Assembly: GCA_014727975.1 (NCBI GenBank)
Contig: WJMK01000032.1
Coordinates: 1 to 53,851, forward strand
Reading direction: 5' to 3'
Origin: Microcaldota archaeon
Lineage (GTDB): Archaea > Micrarchaeota > Micrarchaeia > Anstonellales > Bilamarchaeaceae
Length of the DNA stretch: 53,851 bases
Positions 38,532 through 48,279 of the stretch are shown one piece after another (the stretch's first letter is position 1; each line of letters opens with the position of its first letter). The notes below the pieces were generated by a model that was given only the letters and a program-made list of their open reading frames with translations, was not told the DNA's origin and did no database searches. Both the position numbers and the translations under genes were made by a program.

Positions 38532-40724
38532 TCAGTCCATGAAGGTCTGGACTGTAGGCGGCTCCGGGTTCAGGCCCTTCCTCTCCCGTATCTGCCTCAC
38601 AATCTTGGAGACAAGGTCCCTTGGGACATTGTCATAGCCATGGTACTCCTGGTACCAGGTAGCCCTTCCCTGTGTAGAGCCGCGGAGCGCATTTGAGAAC
38701 CCGAAGAGCTCGGAAACAGGCAGGATTGTATGCACTGTTGAGGTTTCTCCTTCCTGCTCCATGTTCAGGAGCTGGCCCCGCCTTCCATTGGTCATGTTAA
38801 TTACCTCGCCCCCGTATTCCTGGGGAGATGTAATGAGAACTTTCTGCTTTGGCTCCATCAGGGAAACTCCTGCATCAATCATGCATGCGTAAATCGGCCT
38901 TTTTACTGCAGGAATTACCTGCGCAGGGCCCCTGTGCACGTTGTCTTCGTGGAGTGTGGCATCCGTAAGCATTACTTTCACGCCTGTTACGTTCTCCTGT
39001 GCAAGAGGCCCTTTTGTCATTGCTTCCTCAAATGCTTCTATTGCAAGCTCCTGCACTTCATTTAGGTACTGTACACCCTTTGTTGCATCCACAAACATGT
39101 TGCTTCCCTTGATGTCCCATATCCCCTTCGCTTCATCGCGGTCCATTCCAAGGTCAACAAGTGCCTGGATATGCTCTTTGCCCTTGGGCTTGCCCTGGGG
39201 GATATTCCCTGTCTCTATTGCATCAACAATTTTCTCGTCCAGCGGCTCAACATGTATCTTGAACTTGTTGTGCTTGTTGGGTGATTTTCCTTCCACTATA
39301 TTAGACTTCTTTGTAATTGTTTCCCTGTATACTACAATCGGGGGAGAGGTCATGATGTTGATGCCCTTCTCTTTGGAAATCTTGTATTCGATGATTTCAA
39401 GGTGCAGCTCACCCATGCCTGAAAGAAGGTGCTCCCCTGTTTCCTGGTTGATTGTAACTCTGAGGGTTGGGTCTTCCTTGGAAAGTCCCCTAAGCGCCTC
39501 AATGAGCTTTGCAAGGTCCTTGGATTCTTTTGCTTCGATGGATTTCGTAACCACCGGCTCAGAAACATGCTTAATGTCTTCAAATGGCTCCACTGCATCA
39601 GAGCTTGCAACTGTTTCCCCAATATAAATGTCCTTAAGCCCGACTATCGAGCCGATGTTCCCTGCTGAAAGGAAGTCTGCAGCAACCCTGTCAGGGCCCA
39701 TGTAAATGCCAACCTGCTGGACCTTGAAGAATTTCTTTTTAGAGAAGACATAAAGCTGGTCTCCTTTTGAAATTTTTCCGGAGAAAAGCCTAAGTACCCC
39801 GACTTCCCCTGCGTGCTCATCATAAACTACTCCAAAGCATACACCAACGGTCTTTCCATTCTGGTCGCAGAGGGCCATCTCCTTCGCCTGTTCGCTCTCC
39901 TTGTCTCCCTTCCAGATGGCAGGAATCCTGTATTTCTGGGATTCTACCGGGCTGGGGAGATTCTGGATTACCATTTCCAGGAGCACATCATCAACAGGGG
40001 ATTTCTCCACCAGAAACTGGTGGTCTTCGTCCCTGCATTTTTCATAGATGTCCTTGAAAGTAATATTGAAGCGCTTCATCGAGGCTGCGCTAACTGCCCA
40101 CTTGTGGAATGCGCTTCCGAATGCAATGTTTGCATTTTCAATCTTTACTTCCCATGTCTTCTTGAACTCCGGAGGGCAGTTTGCAAGTATAATCTTGTTG
40201 ATCCCGGTAATCACTTTTACTAGTTTCTCCTGCATTGCAGCCTGGTCGAGCTTCATCTCATTGATAAGCCTGTCAACTTTGTTGATGAAAACTATTGGCT
40301 TTGCACGCTCCTTCAATGCCTGCCTGAGCACAGTCTCTGTCTGTGGCATAACTCCCTCAACTGCATCTACTACAAGGCATACTCCATCTACTGCACGGAG
40401 CGCACGGGTAACGTGCCCTCCAAAGTCTACGTGCCCCGGAGTATCAATAAGGTTGATAAGATGGTCTTTGCCAGCATATTTGAATCCGAGGGAAATGTTT
40501 GCGGACTTGATTGTGATTCCCCTTGCCTGCTCCTGCTCATCAAAATCCATCATGCGCTGCTCTCCTGCAAGCTGCTTGGAAATGAGGCCTGCCCTTGCAA
40601 CAAGTGAATCTGTGAGGGTTGTTTTCCCGTGGTCAACGTGCGCAATGATTGCGATGTTCCTCACGTTTTCCGTATTTGCCATTATTCTCTGTACTTCATC
40701 TACAACAACTTCTTTCCTGACCAT
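38532..40724 (-). CDS. fusA: Translation elongation factor 2
   Basis: A 730-residue translocase GTPase. It has IAHVDHGKTTLTD (G1), DTPGHVDFGGHV (G3) and NKVD (G4). The conserved HEDNVHRGPAQVIPA loop near the C-terminus holds the histidine that archaea modify to diphthamide. ATG 40724 is chosen over an upstream GTG because GGTGA precedes it by six bases, and it gives the standard length. It is the last gene of the uS12-uS7-EF-2 unit. Confidence 0.98.
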   Translation of the reverse strand: MVRKEVVVDEVQRIMANTENVRNIAIIAHVDHGKTTLTDSLVARAGLISKQLAGEQRMMDFDEQEQARGITIKSANISLGFKYAGKDHLINLIDTPGHVDFGGHVTRALRAVDGVCLVVDAVEGVMPQTETVLRQALKERAKPIVFINKVDRLINEMKLDQAAMQEKLVKVITGINKIILANCPPEFKKTWEVKIENANIAFGSAFHKWAVSAASMKRFNITFKDIYEKCRDEDHQFLVEKSPVDDVLLEMVIQNLPSPVESQKYRIPAIWKGDKESEQAKEMALCDQNGKTVGVCFGVVYDEHAGEVGVLRLFSGKISKGDQLYVFSKKKFFKVQQVGIYMGPDRVAADFLSAGNIGSIVGLKDIYIGETVASSDAVEPFEDIKHVSEPVVTKSIEAKESKDLAKLIEALRGLSKEDPTLRVTINQETGEHLLSGMGELHLEIIEYKISKEKGINIMTSPPIVVYRETITKKSNIVEGKSPNKHNKFKIHVEPLDEKIVDAIETGNIPQGKPKGKEHIQALVDLGMDRDEAKGIWDIKGSNMFVDATKGVQYLNEVQELAIEAFEEAMTKGPLAQENVTGVKVMLTDATLHEDNVHRGPAQVIPAVKRPIYACMIDAGVSLMEPKQKVLITSPQEYGGEVINMTNGRRGQLLNMEQEGETSTVHTILPVSELFGFSNALRGSTQGRATWYQEYHGYDNVPRDLVSKIVRQIRERKGLNPEPPTVQTFMD

Positions 40725-40762
40725 AATTTTCACCAAATAAAAATAATAAAAATAAATGAGCC

Positions 40763-41368
40763 CTATCTCGCGCTCCTTGCCATCCTTTCTGCTTCATCGC
40801 GTTTCTTGATTGCAAAGCTGCTCTGCACATCATTGTTCGCTGAATAGATAATCTCATCTGCAAGAGATTCAGAAAGCGAAACAGGCTTCTTGAATGAGCG
40901 CATCAGAGCTGCAAGAGTGATGTTCCTGAGGGCGAGATCCAGCCTTCTTGTGGAAGAGACATCCACTGCAATCTGGTAGCTTACGCCACCATAAGATACC
41001 CTGGTTACTTCTTCACGGGGGGCCGAATTCTCAAGGCCATCCACCAAAACCTGCACCGGGTTCTTCTTTGTTTTTTCAGCAACAATGTCAAATGCCTTTT
41101 CAACCACTCCAAGGGCTTGCTGCTTTTTTCCCTGCAGCCTTCCATGGGTGCGGATAACTTTCCCTGAGGTTTTTTCCCCTGTTCCGCCCCTCATGAGCTT
41201 GTTTGCAAGCCTTTCTACAACATTCACATTGGTTTTTGCATGCTGCTTTTTTGCGTGCCTGCCGAATGTGTGTGCGCGGTAATTGACTCCCTCGAAAGAA
41301 AGCGCACTCCTGAGGCTGGCATCCCTTACTTCAATACCGTCCAAATCATATTTTCCAAAGAGCTTCAT
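40763..41368 (-). CDS. rps7: Small ribosomal subunit protein uS7
   Basis: A 201-residue protein of the 30S head that contacts mRNA at the exit channel. VNVVERLANKLMRGG and the TRVSYGGVSYQIAVDVSSTRR region (given as TRVSYGGVSYQIAVD, VSSTRR) are typical of archaeal uS7. It lies between uS12 and EF-2, the standard str-like order. Confidence 0.97.
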   Translation of the reverse strand: MKLFGKYDLDGIEVRDASLRSALSFEGVNYRAHTFGRHAKKQHAKTNVNVVERLANKLMRGGTGEKTSGKVIRTHGRLQGKKQQALGVVEKAFDIVAEKTKKNPVQVLVDGLENSAPREEVTRVSYGGVSYQIAVDVSSTRRLDLALRNITLAALMRSFKKPVSLSESLADEIIYSANNDVQSSFAIKKRDEAERMARSAR

Positions 41369-41374
41369 CTAAAT

Positions 41375-41803
41375 CTACCTCTTGGCCTTCTCCTTCTTCC
41401 CGTGCCTCATCGCCTGGAGGTCAGTGCCGTTTACGCTGACTACCTTGTACCTGACTCCGGGAATCGAGCCCATCTGGCCGCGCTGGGAGCCGCCCAGCCC
41501 TGCGATGACCACCGTATCGTGCTCATCTATAAATGTAATTGCCTTGTCCCTCGGGGGGAATGCCGTTACAACCTTCCCGTTCTTGATAAGCTGTACTTTC
41601 ACACACTTAATCAAACCTGAGTGGGGCTGCTTCTGCTCCAGCACTACTTTTTCCAGCACGATGCCGCTTGCCTGGGGTGCACCCTCGAGCGGGTCGTACT
41701 TTTCCTTTAGCTTGAGCGCTTTCCTTTTCCACTTCTTCCGGAGCCAGCGCTCCCTTTTCCTTTTCCTTTTTATGTTTCTTCCTGCAAATTCACCATTTCC
41801 CAT
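41375..41803 (-). CDS. rps12: Small ribosomal subunit protein uS12
   Basis: A 142-residue decoding-centre protein. The core [20 protein letters not shown] (PNSALRK-like loop as PHSGLIK) and [20 protein letters not shown] match archaeal uS12. GGTGATC precedes the ATG. A TATA box at 41854-41861 gives the uS12-uS7-EF-2 genes their own promoter within the larger operon. Confidence 0.97.
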   Translation of the reverse strand: MGNGEFAGRNIKRKRKRERWLRKKWKRKALKLKEKYDPLEGAPQASGIVLEKVVLEQKQPHSGLIKCVKVQLIKNGKVVTAFPPRDKAITFIDEHDTVVIAGLGGSQRGQMGSIPGVRYKVVSVNGTDLQAMRHGKKEKAKR

Positions 41804-41853
41804 ATGATCACCAAAGAGAATATGACGGTGTTCTAGTTTTTAGCGTCGATTTA

Positions 41854-41861
41854 TTTATAAA
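41854..41861 (-). promoter_or_regulatory. Internal TATA box for uS12-uS7-EF-2
   Basis: The minus strand reads AAGGTTTATAAATAAATC, a strong TATA element starting at the end of the NusA gene, 51-58 bases before the uS12 ATG. It would uncouple ribosomal protein and EF-2 expression from RNA polymerase expression. Confidence 0.55.
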
Positions 41862-41863
41862 CC

Positions 41864-42292
41864 TTATCCCACTCGCCTCGTCTTCAGCATAAGGTCAGTC
41901 CCGAACTTTTTCTTCAGGAAAGCCTTTGCTGCCTTTACCCTTATCCCTGCCCTGCCGATTGCAATCCCGCGCTGGGTATCCGGAACGGCAATGAATGCAA
42001 CCTTCTGGCCAGGGGCCTCCCTTATCTCGAAAGAGAGGATGTCTATGTTGTTGAAGAATCCCCGGATAAACTCCTCAGGGTCGTCCCCGTCTTTGGAGAC
42101 AAGGACATTTTTCCTGAGCTTTGTCCTGAGCTTCTGGATGTTGGCGCCTTTCTTTCCAATTGCCTTTCCAAGGTTGGCCTCATCCACAAGGAAAACAATG
42201 CCGTCTTCCACTGCCTCCATATCTGAAGGGATTACCCCTGTTACAGACTCAAATAGGTTTATCAGCTTCAGGTCTTCTCCGGTTATCTCCAC
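41864..42292 (-). CDS. nusA: NusA-like KH-domain protein
   Basis: A 142-residue archaeal NusA with two KH domains only (AIGKKGANIQKLR and AIGRAGIRVKAAKAF). The N-terminal polymerase-binding and S1 domains of bacterial NusA are absent, as in archaea generally. It binds RNA, probably during transcription or rRNA handling. It sits in the standard place between eL30 and uS12 and starts four bases after the eL30 stop. Confidence 0.95.
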   Translation of the reverse strand: MEITGEDLKLINLFESVTGVIPSDMEAVEDGIVFLVDEANLGKAIGKKGANIQKLRTKLRKNVLVSKDGDDPEEFIRGFFNNIDILSFEIREAPGQKVAFIAVPDTQRGIAIGRAGIRVKAAKAFLKKKFGTDLMLKTRRVG

Positions 42293-42296
42293 ACTC

Positions 42297-42725
42297 TCAC
42301 TTCTTCTTTCCGAATTCCATTATGTTGGAAACACCAGGGTCATAAACTGCAAGCACTGAAACAGGGAAGGGCTTTCCGCAGATTGAGCCCAGTTCAAGGC
42401 TCGTCCCGGGGAATTCAACCAGGAGGATTTCTGAAAGCTGGCCATATCGCTTCACATCCTCTGCAAGCGCCGGGGGGACATTCCCTGCAAGCACGACGAG
42501 CTTGAGGTTTCCCAGAAGGATATCCTTTACCCCCTTCCTTGAGCCAAAGCCTACCTTTCCGCTCTCCACAGCAAGGCGGATTGCGCTTGAAAGCGGATTC
42601 TCCTTTTCCTTCTTGGATTTTCTCTTCCTGATTACTTTGTTCTTTGACTTCACTTGCTCTTTCACTTCTTTCTCAGGGGTTTCTCCAGCCATTTCCTCGG
42701 CTTTCTCAACCTTTTCTTCTTCCAT
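42297..42725 (-). CDS. rpl30e: Large ribosomal subunit protein eL30 with charged N-terminal extension
   Basis: A 142-residue protein. The C-terminal about 97 residues (from PLSSAIRLAVESGKVGFGSR) are a complete eL30: GNLKLVVLAGNVPP, YGQLSEILLVEFPGTSLELG and SVLAVYDPGVSNIM. The first 45 residues are an extra acidic-then-basic segment not usual for archaeal eL30. ATG 42725 is chosen because GAGGT lies seven bases upstream; two earlier in-frame ATGs exist. The start region is duplicated upstream (42795-42836), making a leader ORF whose stop overlaps this ribosome-binding site. eL30 binds kink-turn RNA, so autoregulation is imaginable. Confidence 0.93.
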   Translation of the reverse strand: MEEEKVEKAEEMAGETPEKEVKEQVKSKNKVIRKRKSKKEKENPLSSAIRLAVESGKVGFGSRKGVKDILLGNLKLVVLAGNVPPALAEDVKRYGQLSEILLVEFPGTSLELGSICGKPFPVSVLAVYDPGVSNIMEFGKKK

Positions 42726-42836
42726 ATTCATTACCTCATTTAACAGCATTGCTGGTTGGGAAAAGGTTAGAGAAGAAATCTTTGATTTCTAAGATCTCAA
42801 CCTTTTCTTCTTCCATATTCATTACCTCATTTAACA
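42704..42836 (-). repeat. 42-bp direct repeat of the eL30 start region
   Basis: Bases 42704-42745 and 42795-42836 are identical over 42 bp (repeat unit 91 bp). Each contains GAGGT and ATG followed by Met-Glu-Glu-Glu-Lys codons on the minus strand. Between them lies a 7-bp hairpin with a 3-base loop (42774-42780 with 42784-42790). Confidence 0.9.
42736..42816 (-). CDS. 26-residue leader ORF upstream of eL30
   Basis: The upstream copy of the duplicated start region keeps its GAGGT site and ATG. The frame starts MEEEKVE as in eL30, then diverges into ILEIKDFFSNLFP and ends at TGA 42736-42738, which overlaps the eL30 ribosome-binding site. Translation of this leader would place ribosomes at the eL30 start. 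It could be a by-product of the duplication or a regulatory leader peptide. Confidence 0.5.
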   Translation of the reverse strand: MEEEKVEILEIKDFFSNLFPTSNAVK

Positions 42837-42848
42837 CTATCTGCTATC

Positions 42849-43868
42849 TTATTTCTTCTTGGCCTTCATCCCAAGCTTTATCCTTCCTGTCCCAATCGGG
42901 ATAGTCTGGCCAACTATTATGTTTTCGGTTACTCCAACGAGGTTATCGTCCTCTGCTACAATAGATGCGTGCACAAGGTGTTTTATAGTTTCCTCAAATG
43001 CAGCACGCCCCATCACGCCAGCCTTCTCACCGGAAAGGCCATGCCTGCCAATGGACTTTACTTTTCCGTCTGAGGTCATTGCATCCGCAAGGAGCATGAT
43101 ATGCCTGATGTCTATTGCAAGGCCCTGCAGCTCCATAACGCTGTGCATTTCCCTCACAATTGCATTCCTTGCAGCCTCAATCCCGAATGTCTTTTCAATT
43201 TCCATTACTGAATTTGTGTAAATTCTGGAAGGGTCGACTTTCTTGAGCTTCATTATATCTTTTATGTTACATCCGCTTGCGCGGATAAAATATTCTCCCT
43301 TCTCCTTTATTACAACGGAACGCTTGATGCCGGAAATCCCTTTTACCAGGGCCTTCCTCAGCTTAATCGTGAGCTTTCTTAGTTCCTTTAGCGGCTTCTC
43401 TTTTTCCTTGCTTTCTTTCAGCCTTACAGAAATCTTGTTGCCTCTCTGTTCAACCTTGTTCGCGCCTACTGTTTTCTTTACCGCTTCCTTCAGCATATCT
43501 ATACTTACTCCAAACAGCTTTGCATCTTCTTCGCGGAGCTTCAGGAGAATTCTTCCTGCAGCCATATCTTCCTGCAGCAATGCAACTTCTGAAAGGAGTA
43601 CAGATTCCATTTCCTTTGCAAGTGCCTTTGCATGGGATTCCTTTGAGGAATGCTCCTTGAGCAGCTTGACCTCAACAACAGACTTTTTTGGCTCCTTCTT
43701 TGCATCAACAAGCTCAATGAGCCTGGGCAGGCCGGTAGGGACATGTTCTGCAACACCTGCATAGTGGAATGTCCTCATTGTCATCTGCGTGCCGGGCTCC
43801 CCGAGGCTCTGTGCAGCAACAATGCCAACGGCGGAATAGGGGTTTATTTTTGCTGATGATTTTGCCAT
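42849..43868 (-). CDS. rpoA2: DNA-directed RNA polymerase subunit A''
   Basis: A 339-residue C-terminal part of the largest subunit. [25 protein letters not shown] begins almost at once (trigger-loop region; shown as [12 protein letters not shown] and RTFHYAG). The jaw and clamp regions follow, ending in [16 protein letters not shown]. The protein is somewhat shorter at its N-terminus than many archaeal A'' proteins. GAGGTG lies six bases before ATG 43868. A' precedes it with a 10-base gap. Confidence 0.96.
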   Translation of the reverse strand: MAKSSAKINPYSAVGIVAAQSLGEPGTQMTMRTFHYAGVAEHVPTGLPRLIELVDAKKEPKKSVVEVKLLKEHSSKESHAKALAKEMESVLLSEVALLQEDMAAGRILLKLREEDAKLFGVSIDMLKEAVKKTVGANKVEQRGNKISVRLKESKEKEKPLKELRKLTIKLRKALVKGISGIKRSVVIKEKGEYFIRASGCNIKDIMKLKKVDPSRIYTNSVMEIEKTFGIEAARNAIVREMHSVMELQGLAIDIRHIMLLADAMTSDGKVKSIGRHGLSGEKAGVMGRAAFEETIKHLVHASIVAEDDNLVGVTENIIVGQTIPIGTGRIKLGMKAKKK

Positions 43869-43878
43869 ATTTAACACC

Positions 43879-46347
43879 TCATACTGTATCTACGTCATCC
43901 TGCCTTGTGGACTCAAAATAATCCGCGCTTGTGGCGTACATCGGGTCCTTGCAGTCTCCTCCGTAAACAAACTGGACTATCTCGTCCCTTCCGTTCCTTA
44001 CCTCTCCTTTCTCTTCAACAACCAGGTCCTGGAGTGCGTGGATAAGCCTCCTCTGCATGTAGCCTGAGCGGGCTGTGCGGATAGCTGTGTTGACCAGTGA
44101 TTCCCTTCCTCCCATGGAAGCAAGGAAGAACTCGTCAGGATGCAGGCCGTCCCTGAAAGAACTGAACACAAAGCCGCGCTCCCTTGCAGTGAGCTGGCCC
44201 CTCAGGTAAAACGGAAGCACCCTCTTATAGTAACCACGTGAGGGCCTCTTGCTCCGGATTGCCTGCTGCCCTACAAGGGCCCCCATCTGGATTGCATTGA
44301 GCAGGCTTCCCCTGGCTCCGATTGTGGCCATGATTATTGAGGGGTTTGTGATTCCAAAATCATTTTCAACTACCTTGCCCGCATCATTCCTTGCCTTGGA
44401 AGTTGCCATCATGATGTTGGACTCAAGTGTTTCCCTGAGGCTGAGGCCGGGTGAGCGCTCAAGCTTCCCGTTCTTGTACTGGAGGATTAAGTTCTCTATT
44501 TCCCTCTTAACTTTGTCTCCTACTTCATGCACTTTCTTCTCTGCCTTGTCGCTCAGGGTATAGCTTTGCATTGAAACGCTAAAGCCATGCCATGCAAGCG
44601 CCTCAAGGCTCATCTGGGTTACGTCATCTATGAACTTCCTTGTAAAGGCAGAGCCATGCTTGATGAATAGCTTTTCAAGGAGCTCCTTCTCAATTGCCCT
44701 GCTTTCGATTGCACCCTTCTTGAGCTTCCCCTTGCTGATTACAATTTCCTCCTTGAGCTTTGACTTGATTTTGATGCTGAAATCATCCGGGAGCAGCATG
44801 GAAAAGAGAAGCTTCCCTGTGTAGTTCTTCCCCTTGTCCGGCTTCGGGAGCTTGGTGATACCTGCTATGTAGAGGAGGTTTGCTGCCTGCTCCTTTGTGA
44901 AAATTGCGTCATCCCTAGTAAAGAAATATGTTGCCGAGACATGGTCCTCCTGCGGCTTCACGATTGCATGCCCGTGCCTAGGTGAGATTATCTGGTCTTC
45001 CACCTTCATGAGAAGGCGTGCTTCTGCCTGAGACTCAGGAGTCTGGAGGATGTGCAGGTTCATTTCATCTCCATCAAAGTCCGCGTTGTACGGAGGGGTT
45101 GTTGTTGGGTTGAGCCTGAATGTCTTCCCGGGGAGAACCCTCACTTCATGTGCCATCATTGAAACCCTGTGCAGCGAAGGCTGCCTGTTGAATATTGAAA
45201 CATCCCCATCCACAATCTGCCTCTCAATTGTAGAGCCGATTTTGAGGTCTTCTGCAAGCTCATTCCTTATCTCTTCAGTTATCTTGATTTTGCGCCCGTC
45301 CGGGCGGAGGATATAGATTGCGCGGGGATAACCATCGGCAAGCACATATTTCTTGCACTGGTCTATATTCCATTCTGTAACTGCTATGGGCACGGTAAGC
45401 TCCTTTGCAATTGCATATGGGACCCCGATCTCATCAAGGCGGAGCTTGGGATCCGGGGAAATAACTGTCCTCGCAGAGAAATTTACCCTCTTCCCAAGGA
45501 GGTTGTACCTGAACCTGCCTTCCTTTCCCTTCAGCCTCTGGGCAAGCGTCTTGAGGGGCCTGCCGCTCCTGTGCCTTGCGGGCGGAATGTTTGCTGTTTC
45601 GTTATTCAAGTATGTAGTAATATGATACTGAAGGAGTTCCCAGAGGTCTTCTATAATAAGCTGGGGGGCGCCTGCATTGATGTTTGCCTCAAGCTTCTGG
45701 TTGATACGTATGATGTCCACAAGCTTGTGGGTAAGGTCATCCTCGCTCCTTTCACCGGACTCAAGGGTAATTGAAGGCCTTACCTTTACAGAAGAAACCA
45801 GCAGCACAGAAAGGATTGCCCATTCCGGCCTTGCATATTCTGTGTTCCAGCCAATCTTCCTAAGCTCTTCATCAGGGACAGACGCAAGCCAGTCCTGAAC
45901 TTCTGTGGGAAGCATTGAGTTGCCATCCCTGAAGAAAGTGCTTGGCTTGAGGTATTTAATGTCTGGGAGGCCTCCTCCGCAGTGCGGGCATTTTCCCTTA
46001 GGGGGCTTTTCTGATGGGCCTTCGATGGTTGCGCGGTGGCAGTGGGGGCAGCTTGCCCGCATCACTTCATACATGGATTTTGCAAATTCTACGTGTATTA
46101 CCGGGCGGACCAAATCGATATGCCCAAAGTGGCCAGGGCAGTCTTTTACATTCCCTCCGCAGGTCTTGCACCTCAGCCCCGGGTCAACAACCCCCAGCCT
46201 GGAATCCACAAGCCCTCCATCAATCGGGTACCCGTCATCATCGTAGGTATCCGGGATTACGACCCTTGCAGCCGAAAGCTCCCTCACCATTTCAGGCGAG
46301 AAGAGTGAGAAGCGAATCCTGTCGATTATTTTTTCTATATCCATCAT
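43879..46347 (-). CDS. rpoA1: DNA-directed RNA polymerase subunit A'
   Basis: An 822-residue protein with the catalytic Mg2+ site [14 protein letters not shown]-terminal zinc sites are CKTC...CPGHFGH (clamp) and CPHC...[18 protein letters not shown] and [14 protein letters not shown] are family landmarks. It ends before the bridge-helix/trigger-loop junction, where A'' starts. GAGGTG precedes ATG 46347 by six bases; a second ATG follows directly and could also be used. Confidence 0.98.
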   Translation of the reverse strand: MMDIEKIIDRIRFSLFSPEMVRELSAARVVIPDTYDDDGYPIDGGLVDSRLGVVDPGLRCKTCGGNVKDCPGHFGHIDLVRPVIHVEFAKSMYEVMRASCPHCHRATIEGPSEKPPKGKCPHCGGGLPDIKYLKPSTFFRDGNSMLPTEVQDWLASVPDEELRKIGWNTEYARPEWAILSVLLVSSVKVRPSITLESGERSEDDLTHKLVDIIRINQKLEANINAGAPQLIIEDLWELLQYHITTYLNNETANIPPARHRSGRPLKTLAQRLKGKEGRFRYNLLGKRVNFSARTVISPDPKLRLDEIGVPYAIAKELTVPIAVTEWNIDQCKKYVLADGYPRAIYILRPDGRKIKITEEIRNELAEDLKIGSTIERQIVDGDVSIFNRQPSLHRVSMMAHEVRVLPGKTFRLNPTTTPPYNADFDGDEMNLHILQTPESQAEARLLMKVEDQIISPRHGHAIVKPQEDHVSATYFFTRDDAIFTKEQAANLLYIAGITKLPKPDKGKNYTGKLLFSMLLPDDFSIKIKSKLKEEIVISKGKLKKGAIESRAIEKELLEKLFIKHGSAFTRKFIDDVTQMSLEALAWHGFSVSMQSYTLSDKAEKKVHEVGDKVKREIENLILQYKNGKLERSPGLSLRETLESNIMMATSKARNDAGKVVENDFGITNPSIIMATIGARGSLLNAIQMGALVGQQAIRSKRPSRGYYKRVLPFYLRGQLTARERGFVFSSFRDGLHPDEFFLASMGGRESLVNTAIRTARSGYMQRRLIHALQDLVVEEKGEVRNGRDEIVQFVYGGDCKDPMYATSADYFESTRQDDVDTV

Positions 46348-46357
46348 AATAGCCACC

Positions 46358-48274
46358 TCATGCCTTATCCTTCAGGATAATGCGCGGGAAGATAAACATC
46401 GAGCGTATTTCCCCGAGCAAAAGCTTGAATGCATAGCTCATCTCGATTGGAGAGATGTCTTCGCTCCCGCAGAGCGGGCATACTTCCTTGTTCTTCACAA
46501 AATCATGGTAGGCAAACATGCCGCATTTATTGCAGACCAGCTGGATGGTTTTGTCGCTTTCCTCAAGCAGCCTTTCCCTGATTACCATGCTTGCACCGTA
46601 CCCAATAAGGCAGTCACGCTCCATCTCCCCGAACCTGAGGCCGCCTTCCCTTGCCCTTCCTTCAGTTGGCTGCAGGGTGAGCAGCTGGACCGGTCCCCTG
46701 CTCCTGACATGCATCTTGTTGGAAACGAGGTGGTGGAGCCTCTGGTAATACACCGGGCCGATAAAGAGCTTCACTTTCATTTTCTGGCCGCTAATTCCAT
46801 CATAAAGCCATTCTTCCCCGTGCTCATCAAAGCCGTTCTCCTTTAGCACTTTCTCATAATCCTGCTCAGTATTTCCGCTGAATGCGGTCCCGTCCATGAG
46901 CATGCCGCCAAGCGCGGATGCCTTCCCGCCCAGGGTTTCAAGAAGGTGTCCTGCAGTCATCCTTGAGGGGATTGCATGCGGGTTGAGTATAAGGTCGGGG
47001 ACGATTCCATCCTGGGTAAATGGCATATCCTCCTGCTTCAGGAGGAGCCCGATTACTCCCTTCTGCCCATGCCTTGAAGCAAACTTGTCTCCTACTTCAG
47101 GGACCTTGGGAGAGCGGACTTTAATTTTAACGAGCCTGTTTCCGCTTGGAGCTTCAGTGACCATTACTGAGTCAATGCAGCCCCTTTCCCCTGATTTAAG
47201 GGAAAGGGAACTCTCACGCTTCTTTTCCTCAACTACTCCAAACACAGAGATTTCCTCTAGGAACCTGGGGGGAGAGGTCTTGCCCACAAGGACATCCTTT
47301 CCGGTTACCTGGCTTTCCGGGAAAACAATCCCGTCTTCATCCAGGTATTTGTAAGCTTCTTCGCCCCTGTATCCAACTACATCGGGGGTTGGGACTTCAA
47401 TCTTGTCTTTCTGCCCCCCTGGGTAGAGGCGCTCTTCTGTTTCATAGGTCTTGAGCATCATTGCGCGCCCAAGGCCGCGGTCTATTGAATTGCGGTTTAC
47501 AACTGTGCCGTCACCCATGTTGTAGCCCTTGTATGCGGTGATTGCGACAACAAAGTTCTGCCCTGCTGCCTTGTTTTCCATATTAAGGGATTTGTAAAGG
47601 TCAGTGGACACAAGAGGCTTCTGCGGGTAATACATTATGTACGCGCGGGTATCAAACCTGTGGTTGAAGTTCACTGCATACAGCCCAAGGGACTGCTTGG
47701 CCATTGAGCAGGCCATCGTAATCCTTGGCGCAGAGTTGTGCTCAGGGTATGGGAGCACTGAAGAAGTTACTCCGAAAATAGTAGAGGAAAGCACTTCAAA
47801 ATGAGTATGCTCAGGGGTGATCTCCTCTTCGGTAAGTGCAATGAGCGCATTCTCTTCCTCTTCCGCATCAAGGTATTCGATTACTCCCATCTTCACAAGG
47901 TGCTCCCAGGAAAGCGCGCCTGATCGCACCCTGTTGAGGACTTCCGGGGTAAGCCTAGACTTCCCTTCTTCCACAACCACATATGGCTTGCGCACCCTCC
48001 CCCCATCTGTGCTGATGAAGACTTCGTTTGTGCGGTCATTAAAGAACACATTCACTTCATAATTGAGCTCGTTCATGCGCCTCTTTTCCCTGAGGCGGGC
48101 TGCGAGGGCTGCGCCATCCGGGTGGAAACCCTGGAGGTTCCCGTTTACATAAACAGCACTGTTTATTTTTTCTGTGCTTTTCTTTTTTGCAGATTTTTTC
48201 GTGCTCTTTTTGATGGCTGTTTTTGATTCCTTTTTTGAAGCCTTTTTCTTGGTGGCGGTTTTTTTCTTGGCCAT
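46358..48274 (-). CDS. rpoB1: DNA-directed RNA polymerase subunit B' with Lys-rich tail
   Basis: A 638-residue C-terminal part of the second subunit. Landmarks are GYNMGDGTVVNRNSIDRG, GDKFASRHGQKGVIG (active-site basic residues), TAGHLLETLGGKA and the C-terminal zinc site CNKCG...CPLCG. The first about 36 residues after MAKKKT are nearly all Lys, Ser, Thr and Ala, a histone-H1-like basic tail not usual for RpoB'. ATG 48274 follows GTGAT. B'' ends five bases upstream. Confidence 0.97.
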   Translation of the reverse strand: MAKKKTATKKKASKKESKTAIKKSTKKSAKKKSTEKINSAVYVNGNLQGFHPDGAALAARLREKRRMNELNYEVNVFFNDRTNEVFISTDGGRVRKPYVVVEEGKSRLTPEVLNRVRSGALSWEHLVKMGVIEYLDAEEEENALIALTEEEITPEHTHFEVLSSTIFGVTSSVLPYPEHNSAPRITMACSMAKQSLGLYAVNFNHRFDTRAYIMYYPQKPLVSTDLYKSLNMENKAAGQNFVVAITAYKGYNMGDGTVVNRNSIDRGLGRAMMLKTYETEERLYPGGQKDKIEVPTPDVVGYRGEEAYKYLDEDGIVFPESQVTGKDVLVGKTSPPRFLEEISVFGVVEEKKRESSLSLKSGERGCIDSVMVTEAPSGNRLVKIKVRSPKVPEVGDKFASRHGQKGVIGLLLKQEDMPFTQDGIVPDLILNPHAIPSRMTAGHLLETLGGKASALGGMLMDGTAFSGNTEQDYEKVLKENGFDEHGEEWLYDGISGQKMKVKLFIGPVYYQRLHHLVSNKMHVRSRGPVQLLTLQPTEGRAREGGLRFGEMERDCLIGYGASMVIRERLLEESDKTIQLVCNKCGMFAYHDFVKNKEVCPLCGSEDISPIEMSYAFKLLLGEIRSMFIFPRIILKDKA

Positions 48275-48279
48275 AAAAA

